Source: Candidatus Yanofskybacteria bacterium RIFCSPLOWO2_01_FULL_42_49 (GTDB lineage: Bacteria > Patescibacteriota > Minisyncoccia > 2-02-FULL-40-12 > GWA2-44-9). Taken from it: DNA of 44,995 bases. The DNA is taken from positions 1-44,995 of the forward strand of contig MGKI01000011.1 of assembly GCA_001795615.1 (NCBI GenBank). Reading direction: 5' to 3'. A program made the translations under genes and the position numbers. Under the pieces are notes generated by a model. That model saw only the letters and a program-made list of their open reading frames with translations, searched no databases and was not told the origin of the DNA. Within the stretch, counting starts at the first letter, position 1. Each line of letters starts with the position of its first letter. Below are positions 9,445-18,761 of this stretch, piece by piece.

Positions 9445-9496
9445 TTGCCGTTCGGCATCGCAGATATTCACTGCCTAAGTGTGAGGGCTTGTTTTT
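9424..9496 (+). terminator. Long stem (GCCCTCACACcTAGaCAGTGA / TCACTGcCTAaGTGTGAGGGC) with inner hairpin and T-tract, overlapping the permease stop codon
   Basis: ~21-bp stem with 2 mismatches followed by TTGTTTTT. Confidence 0.8.
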
Positions 9497-9549
9497 AAAA
9501 ATCATTAGGCATATTATCCGTAGATATCGGTCTGCAGCTTGAGAACTAA

Positions 9550-10173
9550 ATGGAGACAGACAGCAAAGGCCACACCCAGACAATTTTCTTCTTGGCGACT
9601 ATAATTTCTGTTGCTTGCAACTTGCTGCTGATGGTGTTCGGTATATGGATCGTCGGCAACCTTAACGATATTAAAGAGAGTCTCGGGGGTAAAAAAATAG
9701 TCGAATCAATCGTCACAAATAAAGAAGATGAGGCATTTATAAAAGAAGTCTGCGACGACCTCGGGCTGGAAAACGAGGTAACGGTAGTGGTGGGCCCTTA
9801 TTATGTGCACAGTTTTTTCAGTCCGCTTCATAACCACCAGCTAAACGGATTATTGTCTCAACACCCGATTGTGGCCGACCCAGAAGATCCCACCAGAAAA
9901 ATACTGATGAAAGAGTCAATTTACAAAGAGCTAAGCGCCATAGAAAGAAAAGCTGCAATAGCTCACCAGATATGGCACATCTACTCTTATATTAACAACA
10001 ACAATATTGCTAAGCCGGGGGTCAACGAGGAAATTAACGCCAACAGATTCACTGTCAAATATGTCACCCCTGAAGTCCTTATTAGTCTATATCGCAAGTA
10101 TGGCAACGGCGGTCCGGAAGTATGGACATTAATAAGCGAGCTTGAAAAATATAAACTGACCACAAACTACTAG
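9550..10173 (+). CDS. Membrane-anchored M48-like protein with degenerate HEXXH (HQIWH)
   Basis: N-terminal TM; AIERKAAIAHQIWHIYSY...NEEINANRFTVKYVTPEVLISLYRKYGNG. Confidence 0.6.
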   Translation: METDSKGHTQTIFFLATIISVACNLLLMVFGIWIVGNLNDIKESLGGKKIVESIVTNKEDEAFIKEVCDDLGLENEVTVVVGPYYVHSFFSPLHNHQLNGLLSQHPIVADPEDPTRKILMKESIYKELSAIERKAAIAHQIWHIYSYINNNNIAKPGVNEEINANRFTVKYVTPEVLISLYRKYGNGGPEVWTLISELEKYKLTTNY

Positions 10174-10176
10174 AAC

Positions 10177-10198
10177 AAGACCCTCGCCGGTCTTTTTT
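10177..10198 (+). terminator. Rho-independent terminator
   Basis: AAGACC-CTCGCC-GGTCTT-TTTT. Confidence 0.85.
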
Positions 10199-10199
10199 C

Positions 10200-10227
10200 T
10201 TGCAAACATTATATTTTTTGATAAAAT
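10200..10227 (+). promoter_or_regulatory. Putative promoter TTGCAA-N16-TAAAAT for the efp leader
   Basis: Near-consensus hexamers; predicted start coincides with the base of the leader stem. Confidence 0.5.
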
Positions 10228-10234
10228 AATACAT

Positions 10235-10317
10235 TATGCCAAGTAGTAGATTTTTCAGCTACGACTTGGCTACGCCAAGTCGTGTATTAAATAACTGGAA
10301 AATTCACTACCTGGTAT
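10235..10317 (+). promoter_or_regulatory. Structured efp 5' leader with mutually exclusive pairings
   Basis: Outer 23-nt arms 10235-10258 / 10295-10317 (two A-C mismatches plus GU pairs); inner perfect hairpin 10261-10270/10274-10283; GCCAAGT at 10238-10244 and 10274-10280, both complementary to ACTTGGC 10264-10270. Confidence 0.7.
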
Positions 10318-10891
10318 GTCCCTAGGAGTAAATGAACTAAAACCAAAAACATTTTTCATATACGAGGGCCAGCCCTATGTTGTTTTAGAAACCCATCATT
10401 TGAAAATGCAGCAGCGTCGGCCAACGGTTCAGACCAAGATGAGAAATCTTATTAGTGGCAAGATTTTCGAAAGAAATTTTGCACAATCAGATGTGTTTGA
10501 GGAGGCCGATATTGAACGTCAAAAAGTTAAGTTTTTATATAACCACAGAGAGCAGTATTGGTTTTCATATGACGACGACCCGTCAAAACGATTTCAGCTT
10601 ATTCAAGATCTGATCGGCGACACCACGAGATTCCTGAAATCTAACACCATTCTTGACGCTATAGAATATAACGGAGAAATTATCAATATAGAATTACCCG
10701 TTAAAATGGAATTTAAAGTTCTTGAAGCTCCTCCGGCAATCCGCGGCGACACCGCCCAAGGTGGAGTCAAGCAGGTGAAGATAGAAACCGGCGCTTCCAT
10801 AAATGTACCCCTGTTCATCAACCAGGATGATATAATCAGAATTAATACTGAAACGGGAGAATACACGGAGAGGGTAGAGAAGGGCAAATAA
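10316..10891 (+). CDS. efp: Elongation factor P, atypical tip loop
   Basis: Full-length EF-P-like KOW/OB organisation: MSLGVNELKPKTFFIYEGQPYVVLETHHLKMQQRRPTVQTKMRNL... Confidence 0.93.
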   Translation: MSLGVNELKPKTFFIYEGQPYVVLETHHLKMQQRRPTVQTKMRNLISGKIFERNFAQSDVFEEADIERQKVKFLYNHREQYWFSYDDDPSKRFQLIQDLIGDTTRFLKSNTILDAIEYNGEIINIELPVKMEFKVLEAPPAIRGDTAQGGVKQVKIETGASINVPLFINQDDIIRINTETGEYTERVEKGK

Positions 10892-10915
10892 AAAGGCGGC
10901 TTGGGAGCCGCTTTT
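10891..10915. terminator. Bidirectional terminator between convergent efp and the dehydrogenase gene
   Basis: AAAAGGCGGCT-TGGG-AGCCGCTTTT. Confidence 0.8.
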
Positions 10916-10919
10916 GCGT

Positions 10920-12104
10920 TTATGCGTCATAACGGACTTCTTCCGTAATGACGAACCCTCTTTTTCGGGCTTCGGCGACAACTGCCGACCCCGGCACCAT
11001 CTCCACCGGCACCGCCCCTGAAGGAAGCACACCGGCAACAGCCATCTGTCCAACGATAGAGGCGTGCCATCCGGTTAACCTCTGCATCGCAGTGAATCCG
11101 GTCACCGGATCGAAACGATCAATAAGCTCAATGACTACATAAGCAGACCTGCCGTCTTTCTCGCCGGCACACCGCACTCTCATAATACAAATGTCTTCTT
11201 CGTCTCTAGGAAGCATTTCCACAAGCATCTGCTTTAATGTATCATACGGTCTTTTGGCGGTTCCCCATGAACCGACAATCTTGTCCCGGTCAAGAAAACC
11301 AAGATCGCTGAGAACTTTGAAATATTTGTAATGACCGGGATAACGCAAAGTTCTGTTTTCCAATCTCTGCAACTTACCTTTAAGCGTCCACGGAGAGGCT
11401 GAAAGCCCGCCTGAAGTTACAAACGCTTCAAGTATTCCGATTTGCGGTCCAAAATTAATAAGTTCCAAACCAGATAGTGCCGGCACTTCGACTATTTCTC
11501 CATTTCTGATAAATGACGCGTTCCCGGAATATTCATTGAGAAGTCCGTCTATGTGAAAAGTAGACATATAGTTTAGCGGCGGCTTAGGATTCTGCGGAAG
11601 ACCTCCATCCCAAATAAGCACTTCCTTTGGCACATCGAGCAGAGACATCGCGTAGAGAGCAAGCGATATGTTCATTCCCGGGCCCATACCGCAGTCAGGC
11701 ACAATGGTTACGCCAGACTTAGCAGACATGGGATAAGATGCTAACTGCTGCCTGGTCGTCCATGTGTGCCCGCCTAAATCAACCATGTTAACACCCAATC
11801 GCACCGCAAGGCACATGAGGTCTAAATTAAACTGAAATGGCACAGCGCTTACAAAAAGTTTTGTTCCGATAAGCAACTGGCCCAAAGGACCGATAAATCC
11901 CTCATTTGTCTCGCTAATAATAACTTTTTCGCTTCGAGCGACCTCCCTTCCCAAAAGTTTATTAATGTGTCTGGCTGCCATCTTAGCCTTGGATTTGTTT
12001 AGGTCGATCATTATTATTTCTTCAGCATTGCCAAATTTAGCTAAATCATACGCCGCCGCAACCCCCTGCCGACCGGAACCGATAACTGCGTAGCAAAAAC
12101 TCAT
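10920..12104 (-). CDS. Saccharopine dehydrogenase-family NAD(P)-binding oxidoreductase
   Basis: N-terminal Rossmann GSGRQGVAAAYDLAKFGNAEEIIMIDLN; DCGMGPGMNISLALYAMSLLD. Confidence 0.8.
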   Translation of the reverse strand: MSFCYAVIGSGRQGVAAAYDLAKFGNAEEIIMIDLNKSKAKMAARHINKLLGREVARSEKVIISETNEGFIGPLGQLLIGTKLFVSAVPFQFNLDLMCLAVRLGVNMVDLGGHTWTTRQQLASYPMSAKSGVTIVPDCGMGPGMNISLALYAMSLLDVPKEVLIWDGGLPQNPKPPLNYMSTFHIDGLLNEYSGNASFIRNGEIVEVPALSGLELINFGPQIGILEAFVTSGGLSASPWTLKGKLQRLENRTLRYPGHYKYFKVLSDLGFLDRDKIVGSWGTAKRPYDTLKQMLVEMLPRDEEDICIMRVRCAGEKDGRSAYVVIELIDRFDPVTGFTAMQRLTGWHASIVGQMAVAGVLPSGAVPVEMVPGSAVVAEARKRGFVITEEVRYDA

Positions 12105-12230
12105 TGAAGCCGTCTCTTTTAAGGAACAAATCCGAGTAGAGTATAACTTAAACTTCCCTTATGTCAAAAAGGTCAAACTTGCTACCACTCTTAATTAAAA
12201 AGCAAAGAGTCGTGTCTTGCATGGAGATTT

Positions 12231-12779
12231 CTATCTTTCTTTTTTCCCTTTTTTAAGAAATACTAAAATTATAACCGGTATAATTATCCAATAAAACAAC
12301 GCTTCTTTAGAGGAAAAATACGTGGAAAGATATTCCGGCATTCTCTCTATTATATTATCGGGGATAATATTTGTTATTACCGCAACGAGGAGTCCTATCT
12401 GCGATAAACTTATCACACCAACGGATATTATGGAGGATTCCTTCAGGGTAAACCGGCCTTTGGCAAATGAGTTGTTTAAAATAGCAAACACAACAAGATA
12501 AACCAGCAAAAATAAAGTCAGTCTGGCAGTATAATAAGTATCTTCGTTAAAAGGAAGCAAAGTGTATAACTTCTCCAGATAAGGAAAGGTTGCATCAAAG
12601 GCAAGAGCCACATAAATGCTAAGGAGCGAGACAAGCGCCTTGGTTCGTCCCAAACTAAGTCCATAAAGCATCAGAAACACCAAAACCAGTCCGACGAAAA
12701 GGGTCGTTGGACTAAAATTAAGATTCTGAACTAATTTAGAGAAATCTAGTCCCCAGATAACGGATAAAAAATCATTCAT
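12231..12779 (-). CDS. Polytopic membrane protein (CvpA-like?)
   Basis: Five hydrophobic segments. Confidence 0.6.
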   Translation of the reverse strand: MNDFLSVIWGLDFSKLVQNLNFSPTTLFVGLVLVFLMLYGLSLGRTKALVSLLSIYVALAFDATFPYLEKLYTLLPFNEDTYYTARLTLFLLVYLVVFAILNNSFAKGRFTLKESSIISVGVISLSQIGLLVAVITNIIPDNIIERMPEYLSTYFSSKEALFYWIIIPVIILVFLKKGKKER

Positions 12780-12815
12780 AAACTAATTATACATCATAAT
12801 TCCCTCTTGCTACAA

Positions 12816-12840
12816 AACAAAAAGGCCCCGTAACCGGGGC
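12816..12840 (-). terminator. Terminator of the 86-aa minus-strand ORF
   Basis: Minus strand GCCCCG-GTTA-CGGGGC-CTTTTTG. Confidence 0.75.
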
Positions 12841-12850
12841 GCTGGAATTG

Positions 12851-13111
12851 CTAGAAATTGAGATTACCGATAATTGTTGAGTAATAAGCTCTGGTTCGAA
12901 ACTCATCTAACGAGATGGGCTTATCCATAGAAGGAGCCGTACTCGTTCTCCAACCGTCAGGACTTACTATTGTTAAGCCCAATTCTGCACACCATTCCTT
13001 CGGAGTCTTTTTCACCTCCTGAGACGCGCTGACTACCTTTTCAATCATTTCTTTTCTTTCTCCCTTTTTTCCGATTTTCAAGGCAATATTACTATATAGC
13101 ATTCCTGCCAC
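12851..13111 (-). CDS. Small hypothetical protein (start may be the internal MIEKVV)
   Basis: ORF followed by a terminator. Confidence 0.5.
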   Translation of the reverse strand: MAGMLYSNIALKIGKKGERKEMIEKVVSASQEVKKTPKEWCAELGLTIVSPDGWRTSTAPSMDKPISLDEFRTRAYYSTIIGNLNF

Positions 13112-13133
13112 AAAGTCAACACACTAGACAAAA

Positions 13134-13943
13134 CTATCTAAGTTTTAAATGCACCACCAAATCCCCTGCTTTTCCTAAGCCCGTCGAATGGGCTTGTCCG
13201 TTTTTGGAAACATTTCCACCTTTGGGGATAGCAATATTGTAGTCGCCGTTGATGTTTTCAGGAATGAGAATGTCTAATTTTCTTTTGGCCTTAACTCTTC
13301 CATCGCCGGAACATTTGTGGCATTTCTTTTCGGGGAACTTACCCTTACCTCCGCACTTATGACAAATACCGACTCTTGTGAAATATCCAAACGCACTTCG
13401 CGATGTTTGTCTGACTTGCCCTGCGCCTTTGCACGTCTCGCAAGTTACCATACCATATCCCCTCTCTATGCCGTTTCCTCCGCACTCCTTGCACAAATCC
13501 ATCGCCTGAAATTCTATTGTTTTCTGCGTACCTAAGTCATTTTTCTTTATATTAACTTCCAAATATAAATTCTCACCTCTTTGATTTTCCTCTCTCTCGT
13601 ACGATCTTTGAGACCCGCCGCCGAACATCCCCGAAAACATGTCAAAAATATCTTCCATCCCCGCTTGTCCGCCCATACCACCAAAGATATCCGAGTAATT
13701 GAAATCCTGGCCGTTCTGATATCCGCCTTCATTATAAGCAAATCCAAAATTGTCGTAGCTCGACTTTTTCTTCGGATCAGAAAGCACCTGATAGGCCTCG
13801 TTGACTTCCTTGAACTTAACCTCATCTCCGCCTTTTTTATCAGGATGATGCTGGTGAGCAAGCTTGCGATAGGCCTTCTTGATATCTTCCTGTGAAGCGG
13901 TACGAGGGACGCCTAGGGTTGTATAGTAATCTTTATTAGCCAT
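13134..13943 (-). CDS. dnaJ: DnaJ, C-terminally truncated
   Basis: J domain with HPD, G/F region, four CxxCxGxG-type Zn repeats; ends [10 protein letters not shown]. Confidence 0.93.
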   Translation of the reverse strand: MANKDYYTTLGVPRTASQEDIKKAYRKLAHQHHPDKKGGDEVKFKEVNEAYQVLSDPKKKSSYDNFGFAYNEGGYQNGQDFNYSDIFGGMGGQAGMEDIFDMFSGMFGGGSQRSYEREENQRGENLYLEVNIKKNDLGTQKTIEFQAMDLCKECGGNGIERGYGMVTCETCKGAGQVRQTSRSAFGYFTRVGICHKCGGKGKFPEKKCHKCSGDGRVKAKRKLDILIPENINGDYNIAIPKGGNVSKNGQAHSTGLGKAGDLVVHLKLR

Positions 13944-13945
13944 TT

Positions 13946-14746
13946 TTATATAATAAGGATTTCCGCTTTAATATCTTTTTCTTCAATTTTTATAAAGCCT
14001 GTCTTTTTTAATATCCAAAAAACCAACATTCCCACTAAAACTGACAACCATACAAAAATCCAACTTAAACCCCACAATATCAGAAACAAACCGAAGGCCA
14101 ACAACGGCGGAGCATACTGGAAGTAGGGTTTTAATATATCGTTAAATTGTTGAATTGTTTCTTTGGTGACCCGACTGATAATGCCTTCCCTCTCCGGACC
14201 GGCTGGAATCTGGCCGCCAACCACACTCTCAACTATCGTCCTCATAAACTGCTCGCTGGCAGACGGCAATTGCCGGGCATCGGCAATTCCTTTCGCCACG
14301 GGACTTTGGTACGCCGCAAAAGAAGTCAGAACAAAGAACGCCATTATCACTGCCGGCGCCGCACGGCGCACTATCGTTCTTGGGTTTATCTTCGTCCGCT
14401 GGTCAATTTCTTCAATTCCGTAATGCTGGGCCAGAAGAAACAACAAAATCACCGTCCCAGCACCAACCCAGTTAACATAAGTCCATCCGAAAACCAACAA
14501 ATAAACGAGCCCGACAACTCCTGATGTTATCAGTACTAATCTTTTCTGTTGGAATATCGTTAAGCTCAATGAAATGACGCTCACCAAAACGACAAAATTA
14601 ACCACCGCAATCGCTTCAAAATCAAACGCAAATGATTCCGGCGTTATCACATTAAGCACATAATCTACATACCTAAAAAACTGCCACGCAAGAAACAGAG
14701 TTAATAGTTGCAACAACACTAGTTTTTGCCAAAACTTTATAGTCAA
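13946..14746 (-). CDS. Polytopic membrane protein (TTG start)
   Basis: Multiple TM segments; between dnaJ and dnaK. Confidence 0.65.
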   Translation of the reverse strand: MTIKFWQKLVLLQLLTLFLAWQFFRYVDYVLNVITPESFAFDFEAIAVVNFVVLVSVISLSLTIFQQKRLVLITSGVVGLVYLLVFGWTYVNWVGAGTVILLFLLAQHYGIEEIDQRTKINPRTIVRRAAPAVIMAFFVLTSFAAYQSPVAKGIADARQLPSASEQFMRTIVESVVGGQIPAGPEREGIISRVTKETIQQFNDILKPYFQYAPPLLAFGLFLILWGLSWIFVWLSVLVGMLVFWILKKTGFIKIEEKDIKAEILII

Positions 14747-14749
14747 ATT

Positions 14750-14777
14750 TAGGATTTAGGATTTAGGATTTAGGATT
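14750..14777 (-). repeat. (TTTAGGA)n heptamer array overlapping the dnaK 3' end
   Basis: tttaggatttaggatttaggatttaggattttt. Confidence 0.9.
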
Positions 14778-16670
14778 TTTTTCATGAGGGTCCTCTTTTG
14801 GAATTTCTTGCTCTGGATTTGGAGGAGTCGGTTGAGGTTCGGCACCAGATTTATACAATTCCGCTCCAACTCTTTGCGCCACTTTAGACAACTCTTCCGT
14901 CGCCTTTTTAATTTCTTCCAAATTATCTCCTTTTAATTCGGCCTTCAACTTTTCAATTTTATCATTTATTTCTTTTTTGTCCTCTTCTTTTATTTTACCT
15001 GCCCCGGCCGTAGCGTCGGGGGCACCATTCTCTTTGATCATCTTCTCGGTTGTGTATATCAGTGTTTCGGCGAGATTTTTGACTTCCACCGCTTCTTTCT
15101 TTTTCGCATCTTCCGCCGCAAATTTCTCCGCGTCAGCGGTCATTCTTTTTTTCTCTTCGTCGGTAAGACCGGAAGAACCCTCAATTCTGACGGACTGTTC
15201 TTTGTTGGTGGCCTTGTCTTTTGCTTTCACATTCAAGATACCGTTAGCGTCAATATCAAAGGACACCTCAACTTGTGGCACGCCCCGAGGAGCCGGAGGA
15301 ATACCGTCTAAGATAAATTTGCCCAGCGTTTTATTGTCATGCGCCATTGCTCTCTCCCCCTGAAGGACATGTATTTCAACCGACGGCTGATTATCGGCGG
15401 CGGTAGAGAAAATCTGTGTTTTAGCGGTGGGAACTGTGGTATTCTTCTCTATCATTTTCGTGAACACTCCTCCCAGTGTCTCAATGCCAAGTGACAACGG
15501 CGTAACATCAAGCAAGAGCACATCTCTTATTTCTCCTTGCATGATACCGCCTTGGACTGCCGCGCCTAAAGCCACCACTTCATCGGGGTTGATGTCTTTG
15601 TGAGGATCCTTGCCAAACAGTTTTTTAACCCCTTCAACTATCATGGGCATCCTGGTCTGGCCGCCAACCATCACTACTTCGTTTATATCGGACATTTTAA
15701 ACCCAGACTCTTCAACAGTTTTTTTGGTTAATTCCAATGATCTTTCAATTAAATCGCCGACCAACTCTTCAAGTTTTGCTCTTGAGAAACTTACATTAAA
15801 GTGTTTGGCTCCTGAAGCATCGGCGGTCAAGAACGGTACATTCACTTCCGTTTGCATGGTACTGGATAACTCGTGTTTTGCTTTTTCGGCCGCATCTTTC
15901 ATTCGCTGCAAGGCAAGCTGATCTTTAGAAACATCCACCCCGTGCTCTTTTTTAAATTCTTCAACGAAATATTTAATTATCTTCTGGTCAATATCATCTC
16001 CGCCCAAATGCGTGTCGCCTCCGGTTGATTTGACCTCAATAGTGTCATCACCTATTTCCAGAACTGAAATGTCAAAAGTACCGCCGCCAAAATCATAGAC
16101 AACTATTTTTTCGTCTTTCTTTTTGTCCAAACCGTAGGCCAGTGCGGCCGCAGTCGGTTCATTGATAACCCTTTTTACATTAAGGCCCGCTATTTCTCCG
16201 GCATCTTTTGTCGCTTTTCTTTGAGCATCGTCAAAATATGCCGGAACCGTAATTATCGCTTCGGTTATTTTTTCTCCCAAGCGGTCCTCGGCGTCATTCT
16301 TTAATTTCTGAAGCACCATGGCCGATATTTCCGCCGGTTTATATGATTTATCTCCCATTTTTACTTCAACATCGCCATGCGCACCCTCTTTTACTTCATA
16401 AGGCAAAAGGTTTTTATCGTGCTGAACTTCGGCATCAGAAAACCTGCGCCCAATAAGCCGTTTTACAGAAAAAATAGTATCTTTCGGATTAGTTACCGCC
16501 TGCCGTTTGGCCGTAATTCCTACATACCGTTCGCCGTTTTTACCTATAGCAGTGATAGAGGGAGTAGTCCTCATTCCCTCTTTATTCTCCAATATCCTCG
16601 GCTGGCCGACCTCGACTATCGCCATGGCCGAATTGGTTGTACCTAAGTCGATTCCTAAAATTTTTGACAT
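14763..16670 (-). CDS. dnaK: Chaperone DnaK (Hsp70)
   Basis: [28 protein letters not shown], Hsp70 signatures. Confidence 0.98.
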   Translation of the reverse strand: MSKILGIDLGTTNSAMAIVEVGQPRILENKEGMRTTPSITAIGKNGERYVGITAKRQAVTNPKDTIFSVKRLIGRRFSDAEVQHDKNLLPYEVKEGAHGDVEVKMGDKSYKPAEISAMVLQKLKNDAEDRLGEKITEAIITVPAYFDDAQRKATKDAGEIAGLNVKRVINEPTAAALAYGLDKKKDEKIVVYDFGGGTFDISVLEIGDDTIEVKSTGGDTHLGGDDIDQKIIKYFVEEFKKEHGVDVSKDQLALQRMKDAAEKAKHELSSTMQTEVNVPFLTADASGAKHFNVSFSRAKLEELVGDLIERSLELTKKTVEESGFKMSDINEVVMVGGQTRMPMIVEGVKKLFGKDPHKDINPDEVVALGAAVQGGIMQGEIRDVLLLDVTPLSLGIETLGGVFTKMIEKNTTVPTAKTQIFSTAADNQPSVEIHVLQGERAMAHDNKTLGKFILDGIPPAPRGVPQVEVSFDIDANGILNVKAKDKATNKEQSVRIEGSSGLTDEEKKRMTADAEKFAAEDAKKKEAVEVKNLAETLIYTTEKMIKENGAPDATAGAGKIKEEDKKEINDKIEKLKAELKGDNLEEIKKATEELSKVAQRVGAELYKSGAEPQPTPPNPEQEIPKEDPHEKNPKS

Positions 16671-16836
16671 ATCAAAAATTTAAATTCCAAGCTCCAAGCA
16701 CCAAATCACAAACAATAACCAAATCACAATTTTTCAAACTGTTCGCTTTCAGCGAACATGCCCGAAGGGCTGTTTGGAAATTTAAATATTGGAATCTATT
16801 TGGAATTTGGGATTTGTTATTTGGAATTTGTTAAAA
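16671..16836. repeat. AT-rich inverted-repeat spacer with GC palindrome at its tip
   Basis: CCAAATCACAAACAATAACC ... TTCGCTTTCAGCGAA..GCCCGAAGGGC ... GGGATTTGTTATTTGG. Confidence 0.7.
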
Positions 16837-17277
16837 TTACTTTGTGATTTTAACTCTAGCTGGTCTTACAACTTGACCGTGCATTTTATAACCGGCTCGA
16901 ATTTCCTCTAGCTTATCGCCTTCTGCCCCCTCCACCGCTTCATGCAATAGCGGGTCAAAAGCAGTATCCACGCTTATTCTCTCTACGTCATGCTTCTTCA
17001 ACAAATCCTGAAATTTTTTTAACACTTGATCTAATCCTTCGTTATTCAACTCTTTCGCTGCCCTTTCTAAGTCATCCAATATTTCTACTATCTCCAAAAT
17101 AACCGCCTCGTTCGCAAATTTCACAAATTCCTCCAGCCGTTTCAGTTCATCTTTTTTATAATTTAGGAAATCGGCCCGTTCTCTTTTCCAGTTGTTCAAA
17201 TACTCTTCTTTTTCTTGCTCACATTTTGTCAATTTATCTACCTCTGTATTATTATTTTCGTTTTTTGGTTCATCCAT
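16837..17277 (-). CDS. grpE: Nucleotide exchange factor GrpE
   Basis: Coiled-coil N-terminus, ...LLKKHDVERISV..FDPLLHEAV...GYKMHGQVVRPARVKI. Confidence 0.93.
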   Translation of the reverse strand: MDEPKNENNNTEVDKLTKCEQEKEEYLNNWKRERADFLNYKKDELKRLEEFVKFANEAVILEIVEILDDLERAAKELNNEGLDQVLKKFQDLLKKHDVERISVDTAFDPLLHEAVEGAEGDKLEEIRAGYKMHGQVVRPARVKITK

Positions 17278-17279
17278 AT

Positions 17280-17411
17280 TTTTTAAACCCTAGACTCTAA
17301 TTTCTAAACTCTAAACAATATCTAAATCCAAATATTTAAATCTCCAACTGTTTCGAATTTTAAATTTAAGATTTTGAGCTTGTTTAGGATTTAGGGTTTA
17401 GAATTTAGGAT
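17280..17411. repeat. AT-rich inverted-repeat spacer (CCCTAGACTCTAATTTCTAAAC / GTTTAGGATTTAGGGTTTAGAATTTAGGATTTA)
   Basis: Telomere-like heptamers in inverted arms. Confidence 0.75.
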
Positions 17412-18161
17412 TTATATTTGTCTTGCCATTTGATTCAACTGCTCTGTTGTATATTTTACCAAACTTATATTCCTCTCATAGTCCATTCTTGTCGGCCCCA
17501 CCAAGGTAAGCAGGCCTTCTAGTCCTTCGGGCAGATCATATCTTGCGGTCATAATGGTCTCATCTCTTATGCCCGGCAAGGAATTCTCTCGACCTATAAA
17601 GACATTAAATCCAGGCGCGCTTTCTTCTTTAAAATCCTTAAAAAACCCTGTCTCTATTTTTTCAAACATCTGGTCAAATTCGTCAAAAAAACTAGTCAAA
17701 CGAAATATTCTATCAAACTCGCGAAATTCAGGCATTTCGAACAGAGATGCCAGCCCAACTTTATAAAAATTGTCATCATCCAAAACTTTAGTGATAACCA
17801 GATTTTCGGAAAGTTCGGAAAGAATTCTAGCAATACCTTGATTCAGACGATATGGATCACTTGAAGAATTTACGGCTGTTTTTATTTTTCTTTTTTCATT
17901 AATCGTTGGTTCAGAATCATTCTCGAGCAGATTATTCACAAAGTGCCTATATGCCTTGTCTGTCGGCACCCTACCTCCTGAAGTATGAAGGTGACTCAAA
18001 TACCCGGCTTGTTCCAACGCACACATCTCGCCTCTTAAACTGGCTGGGCTTAAATCAAAACCACCCTTTTTGGCAATAAAGGCGGAGCCAACCGGTTTTG
18101 CGGTTTTGACATATTCTTTAATTATAAAATTTAATAATTTTCCCTGTCTGCCAGTGATCAT
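17412..18161 (-). CDS. hrcA: Heat-inducible transcription repressor HrcA, shortened
   Basis: MITGRQGKLLNFIIKEYVKTAKPVGSAFIA...SPASLRGEMCALEQAGYLSHLHTSGGRVPTDKAYRHFV; ends LVGPTRMDYERNISLVKYTTE. Confidence 0.93.
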   Translation of the reverse strand: MITGRQGKLLNFIIKEYVKTAKPVGSAFIAKKGGFDLSPASLRGEMCALEQAGYLSHLHTSGGRVPTDKAYRHFVNNLLENDSEPTINEKRKIKTAVNSSSDPYRLNQGIARILSELSENLVITKVLDDDNFYKVGLASLFEMPEFREFDRIFRLTSFFDEFDQMFEKIETGFFKDFKEESAPGFNVFIGRENSLPGIRDETIMTARYDLPEGLEGLLTLVGPTRMDYERNISLVKYTTEQLNQMARQI

Positions 18162-18167
18162 TTTGAT

Positions 18168-18196
18168 ATCTTATCAAACTGGCACTCTCATGTCAA
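18168..18196 (-). promoter_or_regulatory. hrcA promoter TTGACA-N17-TAAGAT, -10 only 6 nt before ATG (leaderless)
   Basis: -35 at 18191-18196, -10 at 18168-18173, both read on the minus strand. Confidence 0.75.
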
Positions 18197-18205
18197 CACT
18201 GCCAA
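18179..18205. promoter_or_regulatory. CIRCE-like HrcA operator CTGGCACTC-N9-CACTGCCAA
   Basis: Canonical TTAGCACTC-N9-GAGTGCTAA architecture, exact N9 spacing; overlaps the hrcA -35. Confidence 0.65.
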
Positions 18206-18249
18206 TTATCCACGAATTAAAAACCTTAAACTAGCCCAAAAAAATCATC

Positions 18250-18277
18250 TACTATGATACGATGGTGTATCATAGTA
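18250..18277. promoter_or_regulatory. 28-bp palindrome copy 1 (TACTATGATAC-GATGGT-GTATCATAGTA)
   Basis: Perfect 11-bp arms; exact reverse complement of the copy at 18762-18789. Confidence 0.85.
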
Positions 18278-18298
18278 TTTAACAAGATAGTGGCTCTA

Positions 18299-18751
18299 TC
18301 ACTTGCCTTTATTGCCACTTTTTTGCTTTAACTCATCAAATAAATTAAAGAGGAAAAAATGAAGAGGATAACGCTTCTTTAGACCTTGAAAAGAAAAGGG
18401 GTCGAGATACGCTCTGTCCCTTTTTTCTTGCCTTGCTTCCAAAACTCTTTCCAATTTCTTTACAACCTTTTCATAACCGTGAACATCATCTTCAAGCCAT
18501 CTATGAACACGCATTATTGTATCTCCGCCAACCCTCATCTCTCTTATAATTTGTCCGTAGGATTCCTCATTTAGCAACCTCTTCGCAATTATTATTCTTC
18601 TGCCGACCATTATCCTTTCGCCTTCAGTTAAAAGATCGCGCAAAAAATTTTTAACCTCTTCACGAGATCCTAACGATTCAACGGCAGTATATAAAGCATC
18701 GAGATATTCTATTTTTTCTTCCTTTTTTATTTTTCTTGATCGTATTTTCAT
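18299..18751 (-). CDS. TrpR/YerC/YecD-family DNA-binding regulator
   Basis: LRDLLTEGERIMVGRRIIIAKRLLNEESYGQIIREMRVGGDTIMRVHRWLED helix-turn-helix. Confidence 0.88.
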   Translation of the reverse strand: MKIRSRKIKKEEKIEYLDALYTAVESLGSREEVKNFLRDLLTEGERIMVGRRIIIAKRLLNEESYGQIIREMRVGGDTIMRVHRWLEDDVHGYEKVVKKLERVLEARQEKRDRAYLDPFSFQGLKKRYPLHFFLFNLFDELKQKSGNKGK

Positions 18752-18761
18752 GATTTAATTC

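Noticed and set aside
8637-9458. 273-aa minus-strand ORF antisense to the permease
   Set aside because: Fully antisense to a well-supported ABC permease; shadow ORF.
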